Positions 1-7,914 of a stretch of DNA of 47,418 bases are shown here, piece after piece (position 1 is the first letter of the stretch; the number at the start of each line of letters is the position of its first letter). The DNA is from Eubacterium sp. CAG:180 (GTDB lineage: Bacteria; Bacillota; Clostridia; Oscillospirales; Acutalibacteraceae): the NCBI GenBank assembly GCA_000432435.1, contig HF993122.1, forward strand, positions 58,502 through 105,919. Reading direction: 5' to 3'. Both the position numbers and the translations under genes were made by a program. The notes under the pieces are model-generated. The model was not told the DNA's origin and did no database searches. It worked only from the letters and a program-made list of their open reading frames with translations.

Positions 1-733
1 CTGCCGCAACCATATAGGTTCCGGCTTCAATCTGGTCGGGAATTATGGAATATTCGCAGCCGTGCAGATGCTCTACGCCGCGAATTTTAATAACGTCCGT
101 GCCTGCGCCTCTGACGTCGGCACCCATGGTGTTAAGAAAGTTTGCGAGGTCTACTATGTGAGGCTCTTTCGCTGCGTTTTCGATTATTGTAAGACCCTTT
201 GCCTTTACTGCTGCCAGCATCACGTTTATGGTAGCGCCGACCGACACAACGTCAAGGTAAACAGCGTTGCCCAAAAGAGACTCGGCTCTTGCGTTGACCA
301 TCGCGTTTTCCTCCATGGTCACCTCGGCACCGAGAGCCTCAAAGCCCTTTATATGCTGGTCAATGGGGCGAACTCCGAGATAGCAGCCGCCGGGCATTGC
401 AACCTTGGCCTTGTTAAATCTGCCGAGAAGTGCGCCTATAAGGTAATATGACGCGCGAAGCTGTTTTGAAAGCTCGTGCTCTACTACAAATGAATTTATG
501 TGACGCGTATCTATTTCAATAGTGGAATTGTTGATGAATTTAATTGACGCACCCATATTGCTCAAAATGTTGAGCATTGCGGTAACGTCGCTGATATTCG
601 GTATATTTTCTATGCGGCATACATCTTCGGCTAAAATTGTAGCCGGAAGGATGGCAACAACGGCGTTTTTTGCGCCGCTGACAGTAACCTCTCCCTTAAG
701 CCTATGACCGCCGGTAATAACGAATTTATCCAA
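1..733 (-). CDS. murA: UDP-N-acetylglucosamine 1-carboxyvinyltransferase MurA, 3' end cut by window edge
   Basis: The reverse strand encodes the first ~244 residues of MurA, which transfers enolpyruvate from PEP to UDP-GlcNAc in the first committed step of peptidoglycan synthesis in the cytoplasm. Visible family marks are the VSGAKNA segment with the Lys22-Asn23 pair, the catalytic-loop PGGCYLGVRPIDQH with the PEP-binding Cys, and IPDQIEAGTYM near the cut. The reading frame runs off position 1, so the C-terminal ~170 residues are missing. The start is taken as TTG at 733 because an AGGGAG ribosome site lies about 9 bases upstream. An in-frame GTG at 745 sits almost on top of that site and is less likely. 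Identity is firm; the exact start is moderate. Confidence 0.95.
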   Translation of the reverse strand, partial: MDKFVITGGHRLKGEVTVSGAKNAVVAILPATILAEDVCRIENIPNISDVTAMLNILSNMGASIKFINNSTIEIDTRHINSFVVEHELSKQLRASYYLIGALLGRFNKAKVAMPGGCYLGVRPIDQHIKGFEALGAEVTMEENAMVNARAESLLGNAVYLDVVSVGATINVMLAAVKAKGLTIIENAAKEPHIVDLANFLNTMGADVRGAGTDVIKIRGVEHLHGCEYSIIPDQIEAGTYMVAA

Positions 734-961
734 AGGACGGTTCACTCCCTAAAGTTTTTATGTAAAGAAAAAATTAAAATCAAGCAAGCCTGAGGCAAAA
801 ACGGGCGCACTTCGCCGTACCTCGAGGCATATAATATGGTTATTATACCACCGAGCAGCGTAAATTAAAAGTTATTTTTTACTCTTTTTTTGTATATGGT
901 GATTTTTTGTTGAAAATAATAAAACATTTGTTTGAATACGTCCGTTTTCGATATAATACGC

Positions 962-990
962 TTTATATTTGCATTTTTTTGTGTTACAAT
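962..990 (+). promoter_or_regulatory. Possible sigma-A promoter for the small membrane peptide and rlmD-like gene
   Basis: TTTATA (962-967) and TACAAT (985-990) are 17 bases apart and preceded by AT-rich sequence. They lie 30 bases before the start of the 59-residue ORF. The -35 match is weak, so this is a proposal. The divergent region 734-1019 otherwise holds no gene I can support; a reverse-strand TATAAT near 841-846 may serve murA. Confidence 0.35.
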
Positions 991-1019
991 GTCTAAAAAA
1001 GAAACGGTGCTTTTAGAAA

Positions 1020-1199
1020 ATGAAACTTACATTTTGGGATGCGGTAAACCCGTTTGCCGGCGAATATATATTCGACGAGCCGCAGCAAAGACTTGAATTT
1101 ATAATTACGGCGGCAATAGCCGCGGTGCTTTTGCTGCTGTTTTGTATTTGCCTTAAAAGGGCGATAAAAAAACATAAAAACGATTCGGAGAAAAAGTGA
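1020..1199 (+). CDS. Small single-pass membrane protein, unknown function (59 aa)
   Basis: ATG at 1020 opens a 59-residue frame ending at TGA 1197-1199. The N-terminal third (MKLTFWDAVNPFAGEYIFDE) is mixed polar/hydrophobic. A hydrophobic helix follows at roughly residues 28-46 (ITAAIAAVLLLLFCICL), then a highly basic tail rich in Lys. The topology is therefore probably one membrane helix with a cytoplasmic basic tail. Its stop codon overlaps the ATG of the next gene (TGATG), implying translational coupling to the RlmD-like methyltransferase. I do not recognise a family. Support is the good frame, the overlap and the clean membrane segment; the ribosome site in front (GAAAC...AGAAA) is weak. 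Confidence 0.55.
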   Translation: MKLTFWDAVNPFAGEYIFDEPQQRLEFIITAAIAAVLLLLFCICLKRAIKKHKNDSEKK

Positions 1200-2551
1200 T
1201 GTCACTCAGTAAAAATCAGAATGTAGAACTCTATATAGACAGCTTTACGAGCGAGGGCAGCGGCGTCGGAAGATATGAAAATATGGCTGTTTTCGTTTCG
1301 GGCGCAGCGGCAGGCGATAAGGTAACGGCGCATATAATTAAGGTTAAAAAGACGTATGCCGTCGCCCGCGTCGAAAAGGTGCTCAAGCCGGCAAAATCGC
1401 GTATAATGCCTGCTTGCCTGTATTTTCCGTCATGCGGCGGCTGCGCTTTTCAGCACATATCGTACGAAAAAGAAAAGGAGCATAAGAAAAAGCGCGTCGA
1501 AGATGCGTTTTCTCATATAGCCCATATCAATATAGAGGCGGAAACGCTTCTGTCCGACAATAAAACGACCTGTTATCGCAATAAGGCACAGTATCCCGTA
1601 TCGTTTGACAGGCAGCTTAAAATAGGCTTTTTCGCTCCGCGCTCGCACCGCGTGGTAGATTGCGAAAACTGCATATTACAGCCGCCGATATTTGCGGATA
1701 TAGTTAAGATTTTCAGAAAATTTATAATTAAAAACGGTATAACGGTCTATGATTCCGAAAAGCATACAGGGCTTTTAAGGCATATATATCTCCGTCTTGC
1801 CGAAGCTACGGGCGAGGTTATGGTATGCGCCGTTATAAACGGTGAGGATTTGCCGCACAAGAACGAGCTGATTAAAAAGCTTACCGAAATACCCTCGGTT
1901 AAGAGCATAGTTTTAAATATCAACCGTGACAGGACCAATGTAATTCTCGGTAAAGAGTGCGTGACTGTTTGGGGAAACGACTGCATATATGACGTGCTTT
2001 GCGGAGTTAAGGTCAGATTGTCGCCGCTGTCGTTCTACCAGGTAAACCACGATATGGCACAGCAGCTTTATGAAAAGGCGGCAGAGTATGCCTGTCTCAG
2101 CGGCAAAGAGACCGTGCTCGATATGTATTGCGGAACGGGCACAATAGGTCTTTCCATGGCAAAAAAAGCAAAGAGGATAATAGGGGCGGAGATAGTTCCG
2201 GAGGCTGTGCTTGACGCAAAGCGCAACGCCCTCGAAAACGGCATAGAAAACGCCGAATTTATATGTGCCGACGCAGGAGAGGCGGCACAGGAGCTGTCGT
2301 CACGCGGAATAAAGCCCGATGTGGTGCTGCTTGACCCGCCGCGCAAAGGCTGCTCCGAAATGCTTTTGGCGGAAATCGTAAAAATGTCGCCCGAACGCAT
2401 AGTTTATGTGTCATGCGACCCGTCTACTCTCGCAAGGGACTGCTTTAGGCTTAAAGATCTCGGATACGAGACAAAACGGCTCGCCGCCGCCGACCTTTTC
2501 CCCCGTACCGTTCATGTGGAGAGCGTGGCATTGCTTACAAAGCAAAAATAA
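1199..2551 (+). CDS. rlmD: 23S rRNA (uracil-C5)-methyltransferase, RlmD/RlmCD (RumA) family
   Basis: A 450-residue SAM-dependent RNA m5U methyltransferase of the TrmA/RumA family. The N-terminal ~60 residues look like a TRAM RNA-binding domain. The [4Fe-4S] cluster cysteines are visible at C73, C79 and C82 in PACLYFPSCGGC, with a fourth in VVDCENC. The C-terminal Rossmann methyltransferase domain has DMYCGTGTIGLSMA, the LLDPPRKGC motif and the catalytic-Cys segment YVSCDPSTLARD. The expected role is methylation of U1939 and/or U747 in 23S rRNA; Firmicutes enzymes of this type (RlmCD) can do both, and sequence alone does not settle which. The ATG at 1199 overlaps the upstream stop; an in-frame GTG at 1196 is an alternative. 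Length is normal. Confidence 0.9.
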   Translation: MSLSKNQNVELYIDSFTSEGSGVGRYENMAVFVSGAAAGDKVTAHIIKVKKTYAVARVEKVLKPAKSRIMPACLYFPSCGGCAFQHISYEKEKEHKKKRVEDAFSHIAHINIEAETLLSDNKTTCYRNKAQYPVSFDRQLKIGFFAPRSHRVVDCENCILQPPIFADIVKIFRKFIIKNGITVYDSEKHTGLLRHIYLRLAEATGEVMVCAVINGEDLPHKNELIKKLTEIPSVKSIVLNINRDRTNVILGKECVTVWGNDCIYDVLCGVKVRLSPLSFYQVNHDMAQQLYEKAAEYACLSGKETVLDMYCGTGTIGLSMAKKAKRIIGAEIVPEAVLDAKRNALENGIENAEFICADAGEAAQELSSRGIKPDVVLLDPPRKGCSEMLLAEIVKMSPERIVYVSCDPSTLARDCFRLKDLGYETKRLAAADLFPRTVHVESVALLTKQK

Positions 2552-2676
2552 GGTGTATTTATTTTTGTGCGGTCTGTGCTTGACAAATGTGCTATATTGA
2601 TGATGAGGATACGACTTTTTGTGCCCGAAAAGCTACTTAAATTAAAAAGACCTGAATTGTAGGAAAGGATAAAATT

Positions 2677-3198
2677 ATGGAAGCTATCGAAAATATGAAA
2701 ACGAGAAGAAGTATAAGAAAGTTTAAGCCCGACGCAGTACCGCAGGAGCTTATGGATAAGATTATCGAGGCGGGACTTTATGCGCCGTCGGGTATGAATA
2801 AGCAGTCGCCGATAATCATTGCCGTTACGGACAGAAAAATGCGCGACGAAATATCCGAAATGAACCGCGAAATAGGCGGTTGGCAGGAGGGCTTTGACCC
2901 GTTTTACGGCGCGCCCGCAATACTTATTGTGCTGGCAAATAAGGAGTGCCGCACAGCTGTTTACGACGGCTCGCTTACAATGGGTAACCTTATGCTTGCC
3001 GCACATAATTTCGGACTCGGCTCATGCTGGATTCACCGCGCAAAGGAGGAATTTGAATCCGAAAAGGGTAAGGCAATTCTCAAAAAGCTCGGTATAAACG
3101 GCGAATATGAGGGGATAGGGCATTGTGCCTTAGGCTATGCCGACGAAGAGCCGAAGGAGCATATCATAGCCGAAAACCGCGTTTACCATATCAAATAA
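2677..3198 (+). CDS. Nitroreductase family protein (FMN-dependent oxidoreductase)
   Basis: A 173-residue protein of the nitroreductase superfamily, FMN-binding homodimeric NAD(P)H oxidoreductases. The N-terminal METRRSIR-like segment (ENMKTRRSIRKF) contributes basic FMN-phosphate contacts. APSGMNKQSP is the second flavin-contacting loop. GLGSCWIHR and IGHCALGYADEEP are typical of the C-terminal flavin and dimer regions. The ATG at 2677 has a GGAAAGGAT site 8-9 bases upstream. It stands alone, with a strong terminator following. The substrate cannot be predicted; many relatives act on quinones, nitroaromatics or flavins. Confidence 0.88.
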   Translation: MEAIENMKTRRSIRKFKPDAVPQELMDKIIEAGLYAPSGMNKQSPIIIAVTDRKMRDEISEMNREIGGWQEGFDPFYGAPAILIVLANKECRTAVYDGSLTMGNLMLAAHNFGLGSCWIHRAKEEFESEKGKAILKKLGINGEYEGIGHCALGYADEEPKEHIIAENRVYHIK

Positions 3199-3236
3199 AG
3201 CAAAAAATTACCGCTTAAAACAGATGATTTATAAGT

Positions 3237-3279
3237 AAAAAACAGCCGTCCGAATCAGGTTTTCGGACGGCTGTTTTTA
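3237..3279. terminator. Bidirectional intrinsic terminator between nitroreductase and metY
   Basis: A near-perfect inverted repeat, AAACAGCCGTCCGAA ... TTCGGACGGCTGTTT, with a short loop, flanked by A-runs on the left and T-runs on the right. It can terminate the nitroreductase on plus and metY on minus. Confidence 0.9.
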
Positions 3280-3292
3280 TGTGTTATGTGTG

Positions 3293-4576
3293 TTATATGG
3301 CTTTAAGAGCATTATCTATGTCGGCGATTATATCGTTTACATTTTCAATGCCGACGGAAAGTCTTACGAGGTCGGGGGTTACGCCGCATTCCGTGAGTTC
3401 CTCGTCCGAAAGCTGGCGGTGAGTGGAGCTTGCGGGGTGAAGAACGCAGGTTCTCGCATCGGCGACGTGTGTGACTATGGCGGCAAGCTTTAATGAGTTC
3501 ATAAACTGTTCGGCTTTTTCTCTTCCGCCTTTTACGCCGAAGGAAATTACGCCGCAGGTACCGTGCGGTAAATATTTTTTGGCAAGCTCGTAATCCTTGC
3601 TTGATTTAAGCCCCGGGTAATTTACCCAAGCGATTTTATCGTTCTTTTCAAGATATTCGGCAACCTTTTGTGCGTTTTCGCAGTGGCGTTCAACACGTAC
3701 CGCGAGCGACTCAAGACCTATGTTCAAGAGGAACGAATTAAACGGCGACGGAGTTGAGCCGTAGTCGCGCAAAAGCTGTGCTACTATCTTTACGATATAG
3801 CCGTTTTTGCCGAAGTCCTTAGCGTATGTAACTCCGTGATAGCTCTCATCCGGAGTTGTAAGCCCCGGGAATTTATCATTTTGATACCAGTCGAAATTGC
3901 CGCTGTCAACGACGCATCCGCCTATTGTAGAAGCGTGACCTTCCATATATTTTGTGGTAGAGTGAGTTACTATGTCTGCGCCGAATTCAAACGGACGGCA
4001 GTTTATGGGAGTGGGGAAAGTGTTGTCAACTATAAGCGGAACTCCGTGCGAATGTGCGATTTTTGCGAACTTCTCAATGTCCAATACATCAAGCGACGGA
4101 TTCGCTATTGTTTCGCCGAACATCGCCTTTGTGTTGTCGCGGAAGGCTGCGTTTATTTCCTCTTCACTCGCTCTCGGGTCAACAAATGTGACCTCAACAC
4201 CGATTTTACGCATAGTCACGTTTAAAAGATTAAATGTGCCGCCGTAAATAGTGGCGGAGCTTACTATATGGTCGCCTGCACCGAGTATGTTTATAAGCGC
4301 AAAGAAATTTGCCGCCTGACCCGATGATGTGAGCACCGCGCCGACACCGCCCTCAAGGCAAGCGATTTTATTTGCGACCGCGTCGTTTGTCGGGTTCGCA
4401 AGGCGTGTGTACATATAACCCGGCTCAAGGTCAAAAAGCTTTGCCATTTCGGCACTTGTGTCATATTTGTATGTTGTAGATTCATAAATGGGCAGAACTC
4501 GCGGCTCGCCGTTTTTCGGCTGCCAGCCTGCCTGTACGCATTTTGTCTCTATTGCGGAATCAGGATTGTATCCCAT
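3293..4576 (-). CDS. metY: O-acetylhomoserine sulfhydrylase / homocysteine synthase (MetY family)
   Basis: A 427-residue PLP enzyme of the Cys/Met metabolism family. It makes homocysteine from an activated homoserine ester and sulfide. Family marks are TTYKYDTSAEM, YTRLANPTNDAVANKIACLEGG, SSGQAA (PLP phosphate), IVDNTFPTP, and the Schiff-base lysine K209 in THSTTKYMEGH. Length and the insert after GGCVVDSG are typical of OAH sulfhydrylases rather than cystathionine synthases. The ribosome site GGAGG lies inside the last codons of the upstream PGM-like gene, with only 4 bases between stop and start, so the two are coupled. That neighbour raises the possibility that the true substrate is O-phosphohomoserine; this is inference. 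Confidence 0.92.
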   Translation of the reverse strand: MGYNPDSAIETKCVQAGWQPKNGEPRVLPIYESTTYKYDTSAEMAKLFDLEPGYMYTRLANPTNDAVANKIACLEGGVGAVLTSSGQAANFFALINILGAGDHIVSSATIYGGTFNLLNVTMRKIGVEVTFVDPRASEEEINAAFRDNTKAMFGETIANPSLDVLDIEKFAKIAHSHGVPLIVDNTFPTPINCRPFEFGADIVTHSTTKYMEGHASTIGGCVVDSGNFDWYQNDKFPGLTTPDESYHGVTYAKDFGKNGYIVKIVAQLLRDYGSTPSPFNSFLLNIGLESLAVRVERHCENAQKVAEYLEKNDKIAWVNYPGLKSSKDYELAKKYLPHGTCGVISFGVKGGREKAEQFMNSLKLAAIVTHVADARTCVLHPASSTHRQLSDEELTECGVTPDLVRLSVGIENVNDIIADIDNALKAI

Positions 4577-4580
4577 TTTT

Positions 4581-5792
4581 TTAATCCTCCAAAAATCTCT
4601 TCATAATGTCGGGGCCATGCTCTATAAACAGGCCGGTCGTTTTTGCGCTCTCTTCGTTTATAGAGTCAACGCCGCTGTCCTTTTCGTCGTTTTTATGATA
4701 AATCATAAACGGTACGGGGTCTGAGGCGTGCGTGCCCGTAACAATGGGAGTCGGATGGTCGGGGAGCACCATTATTTTGTAGTCGTCATACTCCTTGAGT
4801 GCGTCGAGAACTATGGGGAGTACGCGCGAATCTATCATCTCAATGGATTTCACCTTGTTTTCGGGTTCGTTTCTGTGACCGCACTCGTCGGGAGCCTCAA
4901 AGTGAATATATACGAGGTCGCAGCCGTTTTTAAGCTCTTCGACGGCGGCTCTTGCCTTGCCCTCAAAGTTAGTATCAATGTAGCCTGTGGCACCCTCAAC
5001 CTCGGGAGCGGCCATACCGGCGCATTTTGCTATTCCTTTAAGAAGGTCAACCGCCGAGATTATAGCACCTTTTTTGCCGAAGGTCTCGTAAAACGACGGC
5101 AGAGCCGGCTTTTTGCCTTCGCCCCAAAGCCAAATTGAATTTGCGGGGTGCTTGCCCTCGCTTATTCTCTTTTTGTTGACGGGGTGCTGCATTAAAAAGT
5201 CGTAGCTCTCCTTCATCATGGCAATAAGCTCTTTTGCGTTTTCGGAAGAGGAGAGATATTCGCCTATAACTCTGCCCGAAATATCGTGAGGGGGAGTCAT
5301 ATTTCCGAGCTCTGTTGTGCCGTTTGACCAGACAAGGCAGTGGCGGTAGCTGACTCCGGGGTAAAAACGGAATCTGTCGTTCCCGAATTTTTCCTGTACC
5401 GATTTGATTATTTCGTGAGCCTCCTCCGTCGAAATATCACCGGCGCAGTAGTCCACCATGGTCTTGTCCTCGTAATTCGGCTCGTCGGAGAGAGTTACGA
5501 GATTTGTCCTCAGCGTAACGTCCGTGTCAAGAAGCTCAACGCCCATGCTTGCCGCCTCAAGAGGAGAACGTCCGGTGTAGCACTTCTTTGGGTCAAAGCC
5601 GAGAACGCTCATATTGGCAACGTCGCTGCCGGGCTTTAAGCCCTCTGCAACGGTTCTTACAAGGCCTACCTCGCCGTGCTTTGCGAGAAAGTCAAGATTC
5701 GGTTTTTTTGCAACTGCCATCGGTGTTTTGCCGCCGAGAGCGGGAACGGGGTAATCTGCCATTCCGTCATAGAGAACTACAACGTATTTCAT
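4581..5792 (-). CDS. Archaeal-type cofactor-independent phosphoglycerate mutase-like protein; proposed homoserine kinase
   Basis: A 403-residue member of the alkaline phosphatase superfamily (ApgM/COG3635 type). The first metal ligand D9 is in LYDGMADYP. The likely nucleophile serine is in PGSDVANMSVLGFDP (about Ser56). PDHPTPIVTGTHASDPVPF near the C-terminus carries the second metal-ligand set. A bacterial branch of this family has been proposed to be homoserine kinase (the TIGRFAM 'proposed homoserine kinase' model) because it often sits among threonine/methionine genes. Here it is translationally coupled to metY (4-base gap) and to the DUF975 gene (TAATG overlap), which supports the amino-acid role over glycolysis. 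Ribosome site GAAAGGTG. Family is sure, activity uncertain. Confidence 0.85.
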   Translation of the reverse strand: MKYVVVLYDGMADYPVPALGGKTPMAVAKKPNLDFLAKHGEVGLVRTVAEGLKPGSDVANMSVLGFDPKKCYTGRSPLEAASMGVELLDTDVTLRTNLVTLSDEPNYEDKTMVDYCAGDISTEEAHEIIKSVQEKFGNDRFRFYPGVSYRHCLVWSNGTTELGNMTPPHDISGRVIGEYLSSSENAKELIAMMKESYDFLMQHPVNKKRISEGKHPANSIWLWGEGKKPALPSFYETFGKKGAIISAVDLLKGIAKCAGMAAPEVEGATGYIDTNFEGKARAAVEELKNGCDLVYIHFEAPDECGHRNEPENKVKSIEMIDSRVLPIVLDALKEYDDYKIMVLPDHPTPIVTGTHASDPVPFMIYHKNDEKDSGVDSINEESAKTTGLFIEHGPDIMKRFLED

Positions 5793-6655
5793 TAGTTTTC
5801 ACCTTTCATATTATCTGAATTATCAGAGTCCGGGTTGCCGGGCTTAAATGTATCCTCGGGATTTATGCCGACGGCCTTGTAGGGGTCGCTGTCGACGGGG
5901 GCGGAATATGAGTTGCCGGCCGCGTAAGAACTTTGAGAATCGCCGTTTCCACCCTGTTCGCCGCCCGTAACGGGAGCTATACCGAACGCCTCGGGAGCTA
6001 CAATGCCGTTTTCAATCGAATATCTCTTGAGGTTCTCATAGTACATGGCAGCCGTCGTCTCAACATATGGAGTGACATATATTGAGAGTATTCCGCCGGT
6101 GAGCCCCACCAAAATATACCAGCCTATAAAGCTGAGATACATCGAAAAGAGATCGCCCTTGAAGCCGTTTGTCATTCTTTTGCTTATCTCGATGGCTTCC
6201 TTGCCCTTAAGGCGTGGATTGTCGTGGATAACATATTTTGCCTGTGAGTAAGCGAGAGACTTTATTATGCCGGGAACCACAAACAGAAGCGACCAAAGGA
6301 AGGTAAATACATTTACGAGCACACCGGTTACGAGATATGAGCCGTAGTTGTCTATACCCTCCTTATATAGGCTTTTCCATTCGGGGTTAAAGCCGCGTAT
6401 GTGATTAAGGTAGTAGCCTGATGCGGCTATGGTAAACGGTATAAGCAAAAGAGTAATTATACTGCTTGAATAACCGACTGTTGTCGAAGGGTCGTCGCGG
6501 TTTATGGCTGTGACAATATTTACGTAAATCGAAATTCCGCCGTTGAGCAGATATAAAGCAATCGTTGCGAGCGTCATTTTCCACCAACGCGCATTTTGAC
6601 CGATAAAGCTTTTTGCCTCGGCCTTTATTGCCGGGCGATTAAGAATTTGTTGCAT
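5792..6655 (-). CDS. DUF975 family integral membrane protein
   Basis: A 287-residue multi-pass membrane protein. Several hydrophobic segments follow an amphipathic N-terminus (MQQILNRPAIKAEAKSFIGQ). The segments lie roughly at residues 24-50, 62-85, 112-140 and 180-215. The conserved DUF975 block LAYSQAKYVIHDNP with NPRLKGKEAIEIS and MYLSFIGWYILVG is clear. The last ~60 residues are polar, Gly/Ser/Asn-rich and probably a cytoplasmic tail. Function is unknown. The start is set at 6655 because GGAGGT lies 7 bases upstream; an in-frame ATG 8 codons earlier has no ribosome site. Its stop overlaps the next ATG (TAATG), so it belongs to the PGM-like/metY operon, a pairing worth noting. Confidence 0.8.
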   Translation of the reverse strand: MQQILNRPAIKAEAKSFIGQNARWWKMTLATIALYLLNGGISIYVNIVTAINRDDPSTTVGYSSSIITLLLIPFTIAASGYYLNHIRGFNPEWKSLYKEGIDNYGSYLVTGVLVNVFTFLWSLLFVVPGIIKSLAYSQAKYVIHDNPRLKGKEAIEISKRMTNGFKGDLFSMYLSFIGWYILVGLTGGILSIYVTPYVETTAAMYYENLKRYSIENGIVAPEAFGIAPVTGGEQGGNGDSQSSYAAGNSYSAPVDSDPYKAVGINPEDTFKPGNPDSDNSDNMKGEN

Positions 6656-6740
6656 AAAAGAAACCTCCGTGAATTTCAAATCAATAAAATAATATCATTA
6701 TAGTAGGGCAAATACAACACTTTTTCGCATTTTGACTTTG

Positions 6741-7451
6741 TTACCAGCCGCTTATTCCGCCTCTTTGCAGTGCACCCACGATTTTTTCTCGGAGTGCCGG
6801 GTATTGCCTTTCGAGAGACGCGAGCAGCTCTTTTGTGCTTTGCCGCTCCGTTACCCCGTCAGCCGGGCATTTGCTTTTGACTATTGGCAGGTCAAGGCTT
6901 GCCGCCGCACGCTTTACGTCTTTTTCATAAGCGAATATCAAAGGGCGTATCAAATACAGCTCTTTTCTCGAAAGAAACGAGACAGGAGAAAAGCACTTAA
7001 TTGTGCCGCCGTTCAAAAGATTCATCATAAAGGTTTCGGCGGCGTCGTCAAGGTGGTGACCGAGGGCGATTTTGTTGCAGCCGTATTCCTTAGCTGTATC
7101 GTGAAGAATGCCGCGACGCATCTTGGCACAGAGGCTGCAGGGATTTTTTTCTTTTCTGATATTGAATATAACGTCCCAAAGGTCGGTTTTTTTTACGACG
7201 TATTTAACGTCAAGGCTGTCGCACAGCTTTTGTATTTCCGAATAGTCGCCGTCCATGCCGCCGAAGCGGTAGTCGAGCGTAATTGCAATAACCTCAAAGT
7301 GCTTAGGATAAAACGAGCGAAGCCGCGCGAGAGCATATAAAAGGGCAAGCGAATCCTTGCCGCCCGAAACGCCCACGGCGATTTTATCTCCGTCGTCTAT
7401 CATGTCGTAACGGTCAACGGCCGCTCTGACAAGGCTCAAAAGTTTTTTCAT
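6741..7451 (-). CDS. TtcA-like tRNA 2-thiolation protein (PP-loop ATPase)
   Basis: A 236-residue N-type ATP-pyrophosphatase. The PP-loop SGGKDS is at residues 29-34. The C105-x-x-C108 pair (NPCSLCAKMRRG), LGHHLDDAAETFMMNLL and a third cysteine C195 (KSKCPADG) match the three-cysteine iron-sulfur pattern of TtcA. TtcA 2-thiolates cytidine 32 of certain tRNAs; related clostridial proteins are less studied, so the exact tRNA position is inference. The gene lies between rpmB and the DUF975 operon on the same strand. Confidence 0.85.
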   Translation of the reverse strand: MKKLLSLVRAAVDRYDMIDDGDKIAVGVSGGKDSLALLYALARLRSFYPKHFEVIAITLDYRFGGMDGDYSEIQKLCDSLDVKYVVKKTDLWDVIFNIRKEKNPCSLCAKMRRGILHDTAKEYGCNKIALGHHLDDAAETFMMNLLNGGTIKCFSPVSFLSRKELYLIRPLIFAYEKDVKRAAASLDLPIVKSKCPADGVTERQSTKELLASLERQYPALREKIVGALQRGGISGW

Positions 7452-7480
7452 AAACAGTACCCCGAATTTTAAATGCCTAC

Positions 7481-7521
7481 GAAAACGAAAAAGCGCTCTC
7501 CGGTAACCCGGAAAGCGTCGT
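7481..7521 (-). terminator. Intrinsic terminator of rpmB
   Basis: On the minus strand GCTTTCCGG pairs with CCGGAGAGC across a GTTA loop and is followed by CTTTTTCGTTTT. It lies 35-75 bases beyond the rpmB stop and upstream of the TtcA-like gene. Confidence 0.75.
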
Positions 7522-7554
7522 AATTTTTCGTCCGTATAAAGTTTGCTTTATGCC

Positions 7555-7743
7555 TCAGACAGCTCTTGTGACCTTGCCTGAACGAAGGCAACGAGTGCAA
7601 GCATAAACTCTTTTAGGAGAGCCGTTTACGATAGCCTTAACTTTTTTTACGTTTGGCTTCCAGGTTCTGTTAGAACGTCTGTGTGAGTGAGAAACTTTAA
7701 TGCCGAAAGCTACGTCTTTACCGCAGAATTCACATTTTGCCAT
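7555..7743 (-). CDS. rpmB: Large ribosomal subunit protein bL28
   Basis: A 62-residue bL28 protein, beginning MAKCEFCGKDVAFG and containing SHSHRRSNRTWKPN and CTRCLRSGKV. The two CxxC pairs (CEFC and CTRC) mark the zinc-binding form. The start is the ATG at 7743, which matches the family N-terminus and has AAAGGAGGT upstream with an 11-base spacing. A longer in-frame start at 7755 has no family support. Monocistronic: its own promoter and terminator are visible. It is divergent from recA. Confidence 0.96.
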   Translation of the reverse strand: MAKCEFCGKDVAFGIKVSHSHRRSNRTWKPNVKKVKAIVNGSPKRVYACTRCLRSGKVTRAV

Positions 7744-7779
7744 AACGAAGAGCACCTCCTTTAATGATTAGCAAACAGT

Positions 7780-7808
7780 ATTCTAACAGAATACGGAGTA
7801 AAATGCAA
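7780..7808 (-). promoter_or_regulatory. Sigma-A promoter of rpmB
   Basis: Minus-strand TTGCAT (7808-7803) and TAGAAT (7785-7780) are separated by exactly 17 bases, 37 bases before the rpmB start. Confidence 0.7.
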
Positions 7809-7844
7809 GCATTTTTTTAAAATTAACTATTTTTATAAAAACTC

Positions 7845-7873
7845 TTGCTTTTTTTGCACCGATATTATATAAT
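7845..7873 (+). promoter_or_regulatory. Sigma-A promoter of recA
   Basis: TTGCTT (7845-7850) and a perfect TATAAT (7868-7873) with a 17-base spacer, 42 bases before the recA start. The LexA box lies just downstream of the -10. Confidence 0.85.
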
Positions 7874-7882
7874 GACGTCAAA

Positions 7883-7896
7883 CGAACATTTGTACG
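7883..7896 (+). promoter_or_regulatory. LexA operator (SOS box) of recA
   Basis: CGAACATTTGTACG matches the Firmicutes LexA consensus CGAAC-N4-GTTCG at 9 of 10 fixed positions. It sits about 10 bases downstream of the -10, over the transcription start, where LexA binding would block initiation. LexA itself is not encoded in the window. Confidence 0.85.
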
Positions 7897-7914
7897 ATTG
7901 AGAGGTAATTTTAG

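Noticed and set aside
62..451. Plus-strand 129-codon ORF at the left end
   Set aside because: It lies antisense to murA, whose protein is clearly recognisable on the minus strand; a shadow frame.
734..1019. Small RNA or riboswitch between murA and the 59-residue gene
   Set aside because: The sequence is A/T-rich with promoter-like elements but I find no convincing paired structure or known riboswitch core.
6656..6740. SAM or other methionine riboswitch before the metY operon
   Set aside because: The space before DUF975 is under 90 bases with no kink-turn or conserved core, too short for a SAM riboswitch.
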